From: Chrysomallon squamiferum
Lineage: Eukaryota; Mollusca; Gastropoda; Neomphalida; Peltospiridae
Length of the DNA stretch: 64,000 nt
Direction: 5' to 3'
Assembly (NCBI GenBank): GCA_012295275.1
Contig: CM022675.1
Span: forward strand, 15,455,971-15,519,970
The notes under the pieces are model-generated. The model had not been told where the DNA came from. It was given only the letters and a program-made list of their open reading frames with translations, and ran no database searches. Positions within the stretch are counted from its first letter, which is position 1. The number at the start of each line of letters is the position of its first letter. The translations under genes and the position numbers were made by a program. Shown here piece after piece: positions 1-12,705 of the stretch.

Positions 1-591
1 AAAAAATTGTCCTCTAATTTCAGTTTATAAAGAAAAAGAGAATATTTGTTCACAATATCTTATTTCTCATTATAGGTATATAGATATATCTTCACAGTTT
101 TTTATTAAATAAATTTTGTTAACTTTATACCACATCAACAATATCTGGATACAAACTGTGTATCATATATAATATTACTGATCAATTAAAGAAAACGCAA
201 TTAGAATAGGAGAATGTTAGATGGTATTCTTCAATAATTTGAACAGACAATATGCTGGGAAAGCATCAAATGTAACTCTGTTATTTGAAAGTCATTCCAT
301 CATTCCAATCAGCTAATAAATTTCAGTGTTTTTGTACAACTGAAAAACAAATGCCATCATTGCTGTCTCATTTAACAAACAGTCTTAGACTTAATTTTTT
401 TTTAAATCTGTAAGCCTCATTTCTTTCAACTGAGGAAAATTTCTGTTTTATCTGCTTGTTTCAATGGCTGCTATTTCTTCTTCCTTTTTATTTTATTTTT
501 TATTTTTTGAATAAAGGTTAGCATACTATTTGTTAATGTTCTGAAATTTCATTTACATCTAGTTTAGAACAAGAATGCTTTGTTGTTTTAC
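1..591. other. AT-rich stretch, no gene seen
   Basis: No convincing exon or repeat was found. If the minus-strand gene at 0.6-11.5 kb continues, this is intron downstream of its last visible exon. Confidence 0.4.
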
Positions 592-749
592 CTGGACTAA
601 ATAAGGAAGTGTTTCTCAATACTGAACTATTTGTTTGATCTTGAACTGACTGATGAACAATTGGCTGCCGAGGTCTAAGAAAACTATTATCAGGGTAGCC
701 TTTGTAGCGAAAGTCATGGTAGTAGGCACATCTATCAGTAACTACTGGG
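592..749 (-). CDS. Candidate exon 7 of the unknown minus-strand gene
   Basis: The exon is preceded by the acceptor TTTTCTCCACAG and followed by CCAG|GTAAAA. One frame stays open for 52 codons and includes RCAYYHDFRYKGYPDNSFL; the other two stop within five codons. It enters with one base completing a codon and leaves in phase 1. It joins in phase to the exon at 1617-1477, but that exon carries a TAG two codons before its donor. It is therefore either a 3'UTR exon by standard decoding, part of another isoform, or translated only if the TAG is bypassed. Confidence 0.5.
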
Positions 750-3700
750 CTGTGGAGAAAATCTGGCTGTGCTGGTGAAAGTTAAACTGTACATTAAGTC
801 AGTTTATTGTACAAACAATGTATTTAATTTACTATTTTCAACGTATTTTAGGTGCTATTCTAATCAGAAAGGAAACTCATTTGAATATGAAAGAAGTTAT
901 ACATTTTTCAACCTCTGTAAGCAAACAAATATTTACACAGTCAGTGAAACAAATAAATAAAGTAGAAAAATAACAAAATAAATAAATAAACATATATTAG
1001 GAACAGAATAATTCTTTCATGAAACTGAAATGAGAAAAAAAAAAAAAGCATATGAAGCAACACAACTGAGCATTTAGCATATTAAAACAGTTTTAACAGA
1101 TATACACCATCTTCCTAAATAACTGAAAATGTGTGAAATGAAATTTAAAATATGAACTCTAATTTTCAGAAACACAATTTAAAATAATGTCCCAAATATA
1201 CTATTTTTATTTATAAATCTTCTAAAAAAATACAACACTGTCTTTCTTTAAAAAACAACAAAAAAATTATAAATTATTTAATGAAAAAAGTATAAAAATT
1301 ATTTGTAAAAAAAGCATGAAAATTATTTACAAAGTTGTAATAAAATACATAAACAAAAATAGTATAAAATATTTTGATCAAAAATCAATTGTTAGCAGAT
1401 TAAATAAAATAACATTTTAAAAAGTTATAGGTGAAATAATTGAAATTGTAAGCCAGACAGAAGGGAACATACTTACCAGTGCTATGTGTGTAATTCATAA
1501 TGAATGACACCAGTAATTTTATCTCTGTTGCTGTAGATTCCTAGGTAACAGTTCGGCTTCAGCAGACGCAAATCATCACTTTTACATGAAATTTTATTGA
1601 TTGTTTTGTTTCTTGCACTAATATTCAGAAACAAAAAATAACATAGACTCTGATGGTTTCATTCAGGAAAAACCTAATGCCTGACAACAGCATAAACAAT
1701 AGTTTACTGGTCACGTTCAAACACGTCAGTGAAACCTTAATTTCTTTCCTAGCATTTATTTATAAACTGTGATTATTAAATGTCTGCTGAAGCAAATGTA
1801 ATATCTAAATAAAACATTTATTTTTAAATATGATAATGTTAATTTTAAATATTAAACTTCATAAAACTGGGGAGAAATTTTTAAATGTCAGCAATGTAAA
1901 TAACATTAATAAATAAATAAAATGCATAAGCAAAAAAGAAAAAAGAAAAATGGATATTATTATTTTATTGTCTTAATTAATTTAAAGTCAGATTAATTAC
2001 TTTATACAGGGAATAGATCAGATTCATTCACAGAGGTATATATTTGTCAAAAACATTCAATAATGCAATGTTTTAGCTGCAAACCTCAGAGTTTTAATGT
2101 GTTAAAGTCTCAAGCTGATAACACAAGGTTAGATATGAAATAAATTTCCTGTAACTGCTAACAAGTTAAAAGACAAAGGAAGGGTCAGTTTCTTTCAAAT
2201 AAATGTTTCATGGGAAATGTCTGTGGGTCTGTTATTGATTCGCATACACCGAGATTGGTACATATAAATTGATTTAATGAAAGGAAAATGACTGCAAGTA
2301 ATCAAAAGCTTAACAGTCAAAGAAATAAATTATTAAACCAGCTAATGAAATAACTGATATAGTTTCTACTAGTTTTGGAGTGCTTTGTTTATATCAGCTT
2401 TGAATTATTAATTAAATCTAAAATTACTATTTTCAACACATCTTTATATATTTTTTTATTTTATCTTAGTGTCTCATGTTTAATTTTTTTTATTTGAAAA
2501 ACTGTTAGTGGTGTTCTTAGTGTTGTGAAAATATTTATGAAGAAGACATAAATAAGTGAAATGGACCATCAAGTCTTGTGCAAACCATTCACTGAAACAG
2601 GTCAGAGTTGATCAATAAAGCAATATTCTTTGATCAAATGTTCAGTAAGGAAACAACAATGTATTGAGAATCACAGAGTGGCATATTTTCATCAACAATC
2701 TCACAAACTGCTGTTTTTTCATCAACAATCTCACAAATTGCTGTATTTTCATCAACAATCTCACACACTGCAGTATTTTCATCAACAGTCTCACAAATTG
2801 CTGTAATTTCATCAACAATCTTACAAACTGCTGTTTTTTTCATCAACAGTCTCACACAGTGATGTATTAACAACTATTTCATTAGATACAACATTATTCA
2901 ATGTGGTGTTTTAGTAGCATTCAAAATGGAGTTTATTATAAACTTTGAAATAATTTAAAATTAGATTTAAATAAACACTGATTTTGATGTGATATGTTTT
3001 ACAAAATTATTTATTTGTTATCAAGACAATTTACTTAAACATTTTATGAAACATGTGTTAAAATTAATTGTGAGTAGGACACTGTTATAAACTAATACAA
3101 ATTGTCAACAAATTTCTGTATAGACTAGACTTAGTTGTAAGTCCAAGTGAAAACTGCTAACTATTAACCATCACACAAGCATTTACTGAGAATAACACTC
3201 ACTCAATCTAGTCTCAGCTGCTCTATACCAGCAAAACACTACAACTCTTAATAACACACTCAAGTTTAGCTGATAAAATAAACAAAGGAAAAAGAAAGCA
3301 AGAAAGATTTAAAAATTCCAAGAGACTGAGAGACACAGAACAATTTCACAAAGAGTGGTTTATTACTCAGTCATTATATTTGTTATGCGTTAAATATTCC
3401 AAAATATTTATACAGTTATTTTTGGTTAGAGTGAAAATGAAATTAATATAAATAAAAAATATTAATGAACATTTTTGTTAACTATTTGTTTTTTTGTTTT
3501 TTTAACTATGAACAGACAATACAGTTAACTAACAACACATTCACTGTTATTATCAGTTATAACAAAGCATCAAAAGAAAGTTTACCATTCTCTGAGTAAG
3601 CCACTGAATCTGCAAAAAAGAAAGGAGAAAATTATATTTATTGCTTAAACAATTCTTTGAACAAAAAAATTGATATTCACTGAAAAATGAAAAATAGAAA

Positions 3701-6700
3701 TTGCTATTGTATACATTAACCATAGAAATTATTGAAAATTTAAACTTTAGTACATATAAAAGCAATATAATACAATAATATAATAATTTTGCAAAAACAA
3801 TATACATACATAAAACCAATGTAAACAAATGTGCAGTGGAAAAATATAGGCTAGGCTGGGTCAAGTTTGTTAGATTAGAATGGTTATGGGTCCAGCTGTA
3901 CAATTTATTGTTACCTTCTTGTGAGGTGGGTTGAAAAAAGGGTTATCATATAGCAGGACTTGGGATAACTTAATAGTACCATGAGGTAAGGTTTCAAGTG
4001 GGAAATGGTGGTAAGTTAAGATTATGTGATTTTTCCAGATTTGGTCCCAAAATCCAGAAAATCAAGGTTCGACAGCATATTTATGTACGCAGTATTATAA
4101 TTACAAAACAAATAAACAACTAAACATACAACAAGCCTCATGTGAGAAAATTAAAAATAGAAGCTCCATAACAATATGCTATTTCCCAGCAACATACAAG
4201 CTACTACAGTAAAGAGGGTTGCTATTTTTAGCTCAATTTTAATGCTTGTCTCTGCAGGATATGGAAAAAATGGAACCAGAAAAAATATCACCGGAAAAAT
4301 GGGACCTGGAAAAAATGGCACCTTATTATTATTATTATTATTTTTTTTATATTGTTGCTTTAAAAATACAGTTTATTCATGCAATATTGTTACATAGATG
4401 TCTATTAATATATAGTATTACTCAGCCACATGGTTTTACTTAACAAAGTACAGTATTATATCAGAGTTTAATATTACACATATACATATACATATACACA
4501 CACACATATATATATCTTATGCTGTTTGAAGTGACTGAATGATATTATTCTGGAGTATATTTTAACTGTGGTACGCATATTTACATTAGGTACATCTGTA
4601 TGAATGTGTCTATATGTATGAATGTACTCCTTCATCTATGTAAGTGTGAAAGCATACATATATGTATGTTAGTGTGTGTGTGTGTATAAATATGTATGTA
4701 TGTGTACATATGTATGTATGTGTGTATATATATATTTGTATGTGTGTATGTGTGTATGTGTGTAATATTAAACTCTGGTATAATACTGTACTTTGTTAAG
4801 CAAAACCAAGTGGTCGAGTGATGCTATATATTAATACACATGTATGTAACAATACTGCATGAATAAACAGTACTTTTAAGGTTTTTTTTAAAGCAACAAT
4901 AGAGGAAAAAAATAACAAGCTGCCATATTTTCTAAATCTGCACAGTGCCATTTGTTCTGAGTGCCATTTTTTCCAAGTGCCATTTTTTCCTACAACTGTC
5001 TCTGCATATACATCTTGAAAATTCTTAAGTGCCATGCGGCTGTTAAAGCTCACATGTTATGATTAAAGATAATTCTTATTTGTTTTGTGGCAGTTTGTAT
5101 ACTATACAACTTTTGAAGGTGCTCCATGTCTTTCTAGAAATGTGCATAACATGACACAACTTTTGTTCATAATTTTAAACCCCACTATGGGTGCTATTAG
5201 ATATTAAATCATACTGACTACACTATTCTAATATAAAAATAAAATAATAAAGTACTTAATGTACAGTAATTTAAACTGTAGTTTGTCAAAATATTGGATA
5301 CGAAACCCACAGATAAGACAGGCTAATTGTATCCAGACAGACACAAACACACACACACACAGTGGTACCTTGACTTACGAGTTTAATTCGTTCTGTGACT
5401 GAACTCATAACTCAAATTTCTCTGTATATGAAATAAATTTTCCCAAATGAAATGAATACCATTAATCCGTTCCTTTCCCCCAAAAGCCACCCCAATTATT
5501 TTTAAAGTGTTTTTAAATAAGAAAAATGTTTGTATAAATGACAAATACTGCATAAAAACAAAATAAAGAGAATGTAAAGAAATAAATTGGTTTTGTAAAG
5601 TGTACAGGGTTAGGGTTTCTCCATCTCTTCATGGACAGAAGTTCTCAGCTTAGAAGTTATTTTAAGGCCTTTGGCTGGACATACAGCCTTTATCGACTCC
5701 TTCTGCTTCAGTATGGTACATATCATAAAAGTACTACCCTCATACTGCCTAGCCACACTGACTATATGCACACCTCTCTATGATTTTATGCGTTAATGCA
5801 ATGGACATCATCGACTTCTTCTTCTCCCTATTGTCCTTTGCATTCACTTTCTTAGGATCCATGGAAATTTGGCAAAATACTGCATAAAATGTGAGCACAA
5901 CACAACAGAAATGCTTCCAGAGTGAGGTAACCACATGAAGCAAATAAGTGAGATGCAAGATGCTGGGCAGATGTTGTGTTGTTCATTGCACCAACTAGTG
6001 GCGGCATATCTGAATCTACTCATAACTCAGAAAACTCGTAACTTGAGGTACCACTGTGTATGTATATGTATATGAAATGAAATCAATATCAGTTTATCAT
6101 TTATAATAACCATATTCAGTTACTTTCATTTTTCAGTTTGATCTGATGCTATTATTATTAAATCAGTTATCCAGCCAACTTATGACACAAGGTGGTGCAG
6201 ATATCTGTGTTTGCCTGATTTCTGGCTACAGGGTAAATATATATTTAAAATGTAAAATAAAAATGAGAATTAAAGAACGAGAAGATAAATATTAACACAC
6301 TTCTAAAGAACAATATGTTTGGTCTTTATTAATCTGCTTGAAATTCTTAAAATATCTGTACAGAAAACCAATAATATATTGGATAAAAATTAAATATAGA
6401 AAAGCAAAGAACATAATTACTAAAACTTCTACAGAAAATAAAATATATTTCATGATAATGCACAGTATTTAACAGATACAGGTACAAAATAATGTACCCA
6501 TAAAGTTTGATCTTCATTAATCTATTTTATAAAGTAAAAAAGAAAATTGTTTTTAACATTCTTCATATATATGTGTGTGTATGTGTGTGTGTGTGTGTGT
6601 GTGCGTGTGTATGTCTCTCTGTCTGTATGTGTGTTGTGTGTGTGTGTCACTGATGCAGGAAATGAAATGTAGCCAGTTTTCAGGTTTTGTAGAAATTGGG

Positions 6701-7572
6701 TAAATGGTTTGGTACCTTGTTATTTCACTGTATCATAGCAGCAGCAGTCTCAATATTCACCCTTCATGAAAATTAAACGTTTGACTTTCACTATGAAAAT
6801 ATTATATATTTAAATAAAAACCTTTTCTTTCTATTGAAATTTTGAACATACTTGTTTTAATATAAGTATGAGTGAAATTATTTCTTAGAGTTTAAGATTT
6901 TGGGATAATTTTAATTTTATTACAGTCTTAAGGTGTTTTTCATTCATTTACTTTTATTATTATCATTTAATAAGAAGGCTGGAGGTTATTCAGTTTTTGC
7001 ATTAAATATGATTGGGGTTATAATGTTTTCAAAATTTAACTATTTCTGTAACAAGATTTGTTGTATTTTCACTGAAGTATAAGTAATTTTAAAAACTGTG
7101 TTACCTAAATGTTGAATATGCTGATTATGTGGTGATTTGTACTCCTCCCACAGTCTCCTAACAATGAAATCACCATACGTCTGGACAAAGCAGCATAAAG
7201 AAAACAAATATTAGTGATGATAATAATAATAATATATATATAAAAGAAATGTTTGGTATTAAATATAAATTTACTTATTGCTAGTCTTCATATATATATA
7301 TATATTTATATATTCATGAAGACTAGCAATAATTAAATATAAATTTAATATCAAACATTTATTTAATTTTTTTCTAGATCTTAGATAACAATCTATAAAG
7401 AAACTCAAGTTACTGTCAAGAAAATCAAGTTGCAGGTTAAAATGTACGTTATACAAAGCTTAGTGATAAAGATAGCTGTGATAACAACAAATAGCAATAA
7501 AATGATAAGCCTAAACCAGAACCTTTTAATGTCCATTAATTAGGAAATCAATAGAAACCAGAAAAAGTTAAC

Positions 7573-7604
<32 letters not shown>

Positions 7605-10600
7605 GGAACATAAACAAAAACTAATACTTCATTAAAAAAGATTTTGAACAAAATATATATTAGAAACAATTAGTCTAGTTTAAATTGCTGAAATGTATGT
7701 AAACTCCCAGTTCTAGGAAAAAAGTCACATTTTATTAAAATTAAGAAATATATTAGAAATGAAAGATGGATGAAACCCATGTTCTTTGATTTTAATGTTG
7801 GTGGTTTAGCTGGATGTTCCATCCAATAACTCGAAGAAATCCCGACACAGTCTTGTGGTCCTTAAGTACTATTCATTTAATGTAAATACCACTGAATTCT
7901 ATTATGATTATTATCTGTTTTTAAATTGTTTGTACAAAATGTCTACATTTAAACAAGTGCAGATCAAATCTTTTGAGAAGAGCTTATTTTTCAAGGATTT
8001 GACATTCCAAAATTACATATACATAATACATTTATACATACACACACACAAACACACACACATACATCCATATATATAAACACACACATATATACATATA
8101 TATACATATGTATATACATACCTATCTGTCTGTATATCTATCTATCTATATGTATATTATAAGACAAAAAAACAAAACAAAAATAAACAACAAGAATAAC
8201 AGAAAAATGTCTTTTTTATCCATTTAGTCATAGCATATGTGCCGTTATTTTCAAGTATTTATTAAAATATTTCTTTAATTTGAAAGCAACATAACATAAT
8301 AAAGGAAAAAAAAAAAAGACTGAAATTGAAAACAGACAATTTAATGAAACAATAAAACTATGCAAATTAAAGTCAGTAAAAAAATAATAAATTAAAATCC
8401 ACTTATTATAGAAAACAATTTATTAAACCAAAATATTGATATGTAAACACTAATAATTATGACATGTTTTTTAATGCCTGCAAAATAGTCACTTTATCAT
8501 ATTGCCAGATCAAAAGTATATTGTTACAAGTGCACTTCAGATATAAAGGATTATGTTGAACATGTGTTGATGTCATTGATATATATTTTTCCACCTGCAA
8601 ATCTATGTATTAACATATTCAGCTTAAAGGAATGCCTAGGCCAAATAGGCCATACATATTCAGCTTACATTATTATTCACAATGAACAAATGCATTGATA
8701 TATTATATTAATATATAAGAAACACACACAAATACACAAACACATCTTCAAGCATACACTCATACACATGTCAGAGATGAAAAAACCCTTCAATATCAAT
8801 CTTACTAAGTGCATATGTTATCACTTATAATAAGCAAAATATTACTGAACCTATCAGCCATTACTGTGACTGGCCACCTAACTAACCATGGTTACCTGGT
8901 CAAAAGCACATGAAATTATTTTAACAAATATCTAAGAGGAAATTTTAGTTTTCATTCTCCTTAAATTTCTAAATTAGTATTTAATAAACTTACTATTTAC
9001 CACCATATTTCCTGTTATTCGAGCTTCTATTTTTTTTTGTCACCAGCTCAATGTTTGGGGTCTTTAATTTTCAGGATAATTTTATACATAAACTAACAAT
9101 ATAAAGTAAATGAGAAAAGAAAAAGCTCAGTATTAGAAATAATGTTTGATTCTTGTACAAGGTGAATGTGAAATTTTATGGACTAAAAGAATAAATAAGA
9201 GGACTATGATTATTATTTGATGGAGTAGCTCTTTCCCTGTTAACCCATCTGTTAACATATATTTTCCAGCATGAGGTATTTGTTTTTCCCCCTACATGTG
9301 TATAAAACTAGTGCATTATCTTGAGATATCTCAGTGGTTTTGTCACATGTTTAGATATGTCACCAATGGTGCCAAAAGAATTAATGATTAGAGCTAATAG
9401 AATATAGTTACTGAATGTCATTTTTTATATTACTAGAGTACCCAAACGTGTTGAAAAAACATAACTATTCCCCTTGAGTTACTTTAAATACATGGTACAA
9501 CAGCACACTAGTGTGGAAATTCAACATGAATGGAACTTAGCAGGTCTCTAAAAAATTATAAGTTTACAAAAGCATTTGTTGAAAATATAGACTAGTAATA
9601 TAATATTAGTGCAAAACTGTTCAGATTTCAAAGTGTTAAACAGTTTTGAGATTGACACTGCCACATATGGCAAAAGGGTTATTATTTATAATTACACATT
9701 TCGTAACTTTGCAAAAAACAGGCCTAGGCCACATGGTAAATGAAGGCACCCTTTCAAACTGCTCAATAACTGATTTTGTAGTCCATGCTAAAGATTTATA
9801 TATATGTATATGCATGTGCTTAATTTTAGGATTAGTGCAAGACATAAAATTGCACCTCCTCTCTGTTTTGGTATGTTCGGAAATACACGTTTCTAACAGA
9901 TAAAACTCATATTTAACCTAAATATCACTTTAAGTACACTTCTTCAAAGATTTACATTAATTAAACTAACAATCACTAATCATATATGTAAAATGTTTGT
10001 TTTGGTTTTTTATATTTTTGACAACCAAATACTGTATTTATAATGCTGTCATGATAACCAATATTGATAATTATAAAAAAAAAAATATTACATAAAAGAG
10101 CAAGTTCAACATTTATTTAATGTTCCAAAAAGGTTATTCACAATAAAGCTATTAATGTCTAAAGACTGTACCAATTTGTAAAGATCAAAACTTGTATACA
10201 GGCCAAGAGTATTTAATTCTAAATTATAATTATCATCATATCGGAGGGGGGGATTGCAGGCACAGGCTGGACCCTGATTACTGTGATTGAAATCAATTTG
10301 AACACTGTGAGGTACTGACAAGGAATTTTGCAAACTGTATTGTTTTTGTGACAGAATAGCTCTGGGATGACATTACAAAACACTAGACTACACACTGCTA
10401 GAGCTGTGCAGCAATATCTCAATCAGAACACTGTTAAATCAGTATTAATACAGGTTCTAATCAGAAAAGCCTGATAAAAAAAAAAAAAAAAAAAAACCCA
10501 GCTCTGCTTAAATACATAACTTGATAACTGTATTAGCAATCACTTTGTTGCTTGGAATTTATCTTCAATATTGGCACAAACTTAATCTGTGCAGGAGAGC

Positions 10601-10978
10601 TAAGAAACCAATAGCATTGTGATGGTCATCTGATATACTGTTATGTGTAATACAGGTCATATTAAAAATAATAAATTATTCAGTAACTTGGAAATTACAA
10701 TCTACAGTATTATTCATCTGAATGATATCTAATTATGCATCTAGTTTTCAACCATTTTTGCAACTTATATAATCAAAAGTTATATTTTTCAGTTCAAGAC
10801 TGTATTTTATGTATATAAATCACACGAATACAGTGAAATTAATGTATTTTTTCACCTATTTAATAGTTTATATTTTTATATATTTATGATTTAAGAAAAG
10901 ATATAAATAAGTATCTTATTTAAATGTGAAAAAATATTAAGAAAAGCTGTTATTAATGAAACCATACATGAAATTAAA

Positions 10979-11017
<39 letters not shown>

Positions 11018-11501
11018 TTTTTTTCTTCTTTAAGACAAGTTTTCTAATCATATTATCTAAACATATTTTCACACCAATAATCCAGGAACAACAAATGGCC
11101 AGGATACAAATTCATAAGAATAATCCATGGAGTTACATTAAAATATATTTTATCTCATATATCATTCATTATTGAAGAAAACATATGACTGAGGACTCTA
11201 AACATTACAAAAAAATAAAGGTATTTGATAAATAGAATACCTTGTTTCATTATTACTAAGTTAATTTACAATATCGCTGAACAAGTATGTGAAGTCAAGG
11301 GTAACTATTATCCGTATCAATCTACTGTTTTATCTGTACAGTAAGTTTTATTCTACTGACTTCGAAGTTTACGTAGAGCCATTATAATGCCTTTCACTTT
11401 GGCAATATAAAATTTATTTAAAAAAACAACAAAAAAATAAACTTACAGTCATATTCCTGATTTAAAGCTCCAGGTTTGTTGTAATAATTACTTTCTGTCA
11501 T
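592..11501 (-). CDS. Multi-exon gene of unknown family (composite model)
   Basis: This is a gene model assembled from exon-like pieces on the minus strand: 11501-11447 (ATG), 10314-10106, 7180-7105, 3968-3915, 3609-3586, 1617-1477 and 749-592. The start ATG gives MTESNYYNKPGALNQEYD followed by the donor GTAAGT. Several pieces read as plausible soluble protein rich in Tyr, Pro and Asn, and most have a pyrimidine-rich acceptor and a GT donor. Reading phase joins exon 1 to exon 2, exon 4 to exon 5 and exon 6 to exon 7; it does not join 3 to 4 or 5 to 6, so at least two exons are missing from the model. I do not recognise the family. The short Tyr/Pro-rich pieces recall small axonemal proteins, but that is only an impression. 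No signal peptide or membrane segment is visible. Confidence 0.5.
1477..1617 (-). CDS. Candidate exon 6, with in-frame TAG near its 3' end
   Basis: Read on the minus strand, a pyrimidine-rich tract and TTAG precede the exon, and the donor is CTG|GTAAGT. The open frame runs 44 codons, including CKSDDLRLLKPNCYLGIYS, to TAG; one more codon and two bases follow before the donor. This can be the true C-terminus with a spliced 3'UTR. The unusual point is that the next exon continues the same phase with 52 open codons. It needs a phase-2 partner upstream, which the exon at 3609-3586 does not give. Confidence 0.5.
2690..2866. repeat. 30-bp minisatellite, about six units
   Basis: The unit begins CATCAACAATCTCACAAA and recurs at 2690, 2720, 2750, 2780, 2810 and 2841, the last step being one base longer. 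Because 30 is a multiple of three, both strands stay open; the minus strand reads a 10-residue repeat of type VDENTAVCEI. No splice context supports a coding role. Confidence 0.75.
3586..3609 (-). CDS. Candidate 24-nt microexon 5
   Basis: A very strong acceptor (CTCCTTTCTTTTTTGCAG) is followed 24 bases later by ATG|GTAAAC. In phase 0, matching the exon at 3968-3915, it reads IQWLTQRM and leaves in phase 0. Such a short exon can arise by chance, so transcript evidence would be needed. Confidence 0.3.
3915..3968 (-). CDS. Candidate exon 4 of the unknown minus-strand gene
   Basis: The frame reads LSQVLLYDNPFFNPPHKK and ends at the donor AAG|GTAACA in phase 0. The same frame is open far upstream to about 4060, but no other AG acceptor lies in that stretch; the one used here (CTATTAAG) is weak. 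It fits the 24-nt exon at 3609-3586 in phase. Confidence 0.35.
4262..4990. repeat. Large inverted repeat with microsatellite centre
   Basis: Sequence at 4262-4484 returns in inverted, diverged form at 4762-4990; shared words include TTAACAAAGTACAGTATTAT and GCAATATTGTTACAT. The outer ends carry a short repeat of type GGAAAAAATGGCACTT. The centre (4485-4760) is (CATA)n and (GTAT)n. This is a fold-back type element; the small frames inside it are by-products. Confidence 0.65.
5360..6056. mobile_element. MITE of Tc1/mariner type
   Basis: The element has terminal inverted repeats: left CAGTGGTACCTTGACTTACG, right the inverse ending GAGGTACCACTG. Inner similarity continues into the ends (ACTCATAACTC on the left, CTCATAACTCAG on the right). 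It is about 697 bp and has no transposase frame. Ends of this type are typical of mariner-related MITEs. A fragment of the same end lies behind the TIR gene at 40,124. Confidence 0.7.
7105..7180 (-). CDS. Candidate exon 3 of the unknown minus-strand gene
   Basis: The acceptor TTTATGCTGCTTTGTCCAG is good and the donor is TTTAG|GTAACA. The phase-0 frame reads 25 residues including TYGDFIVRRLWEEYKSP. It enters in phase 0 and leaves in phase 1. It could join exon 2 if that exon used an internal donor (TTG|GTACAG at about 10,173). Confidence 0.5.
7249..7358. repeat. Inverted repeat / hairpin, arms about 43 bp
   Basis: The left arm (7249-7291) and right arm (7316-7358) are inverted copies with few mismatches; the innermost ATTGCTAGTCTTCAT / ATGAAGACTAGCAAT pair is perfect. 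The loop is a TA run. It lies in an intron of the minus-strand gene, just upstream of exon 3. It could be a small MITE or a hairpin RNA precursor. Confidence 0.65.
10106..10314 (-). CDS. Candidate exon 2 (possibly terminal)
   Basis: An acceptor (TTCCTTGTCAG) opens a frame that joins exon 1 exactly (phase 1, codon T|TA) and reads 68 further residues, for example RYDDNYNLELNTLGLYTSF, to TGA. An AATAAA lies just before the stop, so this may be an alternative terminal exon giving an 87-residue protein. With an internal donor at about 10,173 it would instead join exon 3 in phase. The poly(T) tract at 10,472-10,494 suggests a retroposed piece next to it. Confidence 0.4.
11447..11501 (-). CDS. Candidate first coding exon of the minus-strand gene
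   Basis: ATG ACA GAA... reads 18 residues and then meets the consensus donor ACT|GTAAGT (phase 1). No other in-frame ATG is seen just upstream. The region upstream (11,510-11,660) is the least AT-rich nearby and contains GGTGACGTGCAAC, a possible ATF/RFX-type site, which would suit a promoter. Confidence 0.5.
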
Positions 11502-12650
11502 TTCACACTAAGACTGAAAACTAGAGAGTAATATTTCACTGTGGGTGTAACGTACTGTACCGTCTAGAAGTTTACAAAACTTGTTTATACTAGGTGACGT
11601 GCAACCGGACGTGAACTTGTGTGTGTTGTGGTAATTGTCATGACAGTGGGTAAAATGTAAAGAGATATCTGCGTAGTCAGTAATGTAGTGGGTTTTATTT
11701 ATAACGACAAAATATTCTATTCAAATCAGATTAAAATGTTTTAGTGTAATGTATAGTGTAAATTTAGAATTAAATCGGAAGAATTAATAATTAATAAAAG
11801 AACCCACGATTATACTGAAATAAAGCAAGCGAACGAATCCAGCAGTGAAATCAGCATAGTTTATTCGTCAGGTCTTTCAAACAAATAGCTCCCCGTTTGA
11901 ATAATCTGATTAAATGTTTTTAATTTGATTAAATGCATTCATTTTTCATGACGAAGGCCGACTGACTACATGTTTTCTGGTTTAACAATATGTTGAGTTG
12001 TGTGTATTTATTACATTTTAATCACATAAAGCTGTAAAGCTTGGAATTCCCTTTGCGATGATACCGAGGTGATACGAATATGTTGAATATTAAGGAAGTA
12101 GCAATAATTTCAAATCCCGTAATAAGTGCTTTTCGTCCAATTAAGCTCTATTTAATACAGGTTTGTGACCAAAAACTTATACATTTTAACATTTTCTCCT
12201 TTATCTTTGTTAATAATCAAGTTTTCTTCATGACATTTTCAGTGAAGACAGATACCAGTCTCAGGTTTTTTTTTTTTTAATTATTATTTTTTTTATTTAA
12301 ACTTGTACAAATGAAAAAGAACTGACTGACTAACATTGTTTTGTTAAATATAATTAGGAGATAATTACTTAAAACAGCAGAACTGCAAGCAATCAAGAAA
12401 TCAATGAGGCCACCTACTGACACAGGCTTGATGACAATATTCCAATTCTGTTGAATGAAGGTGTTTTACTGGTACTTAAAATATAAACAGATTTTGTTTT
12501 ATAATTTATTTTAATTTTTTTTTTTTTTTTTTTTTTAATTATGTGATTAAAAAGATCAGATCAGCAGTAAATAGTAAATAAATATAAGTATAGAAAAGGA
12601 ACCATGATTACATACATATATATATATATATATGTATGTATGTATATATA

Positions 12651-12705
<55 letters not shown>

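Noticed and set aside
6180-6234. Possible plus-strand exon between TTTTTCAG and CTACAGG|GTAAAT
   Set aside because: Signals are passable but there is no partner exon, and the residues look like translated AT-rich repeat.
9636-9903. Overlapping frames on both strands
   Set aside because: No splice sites or domain; the two strands are open by chance.
12080-12280. 66-codon plus-strand frame near the divergent promoter region
   Set aside because: It ends in poly-Phe from poly(T), with no good donor and no recognisable domain.
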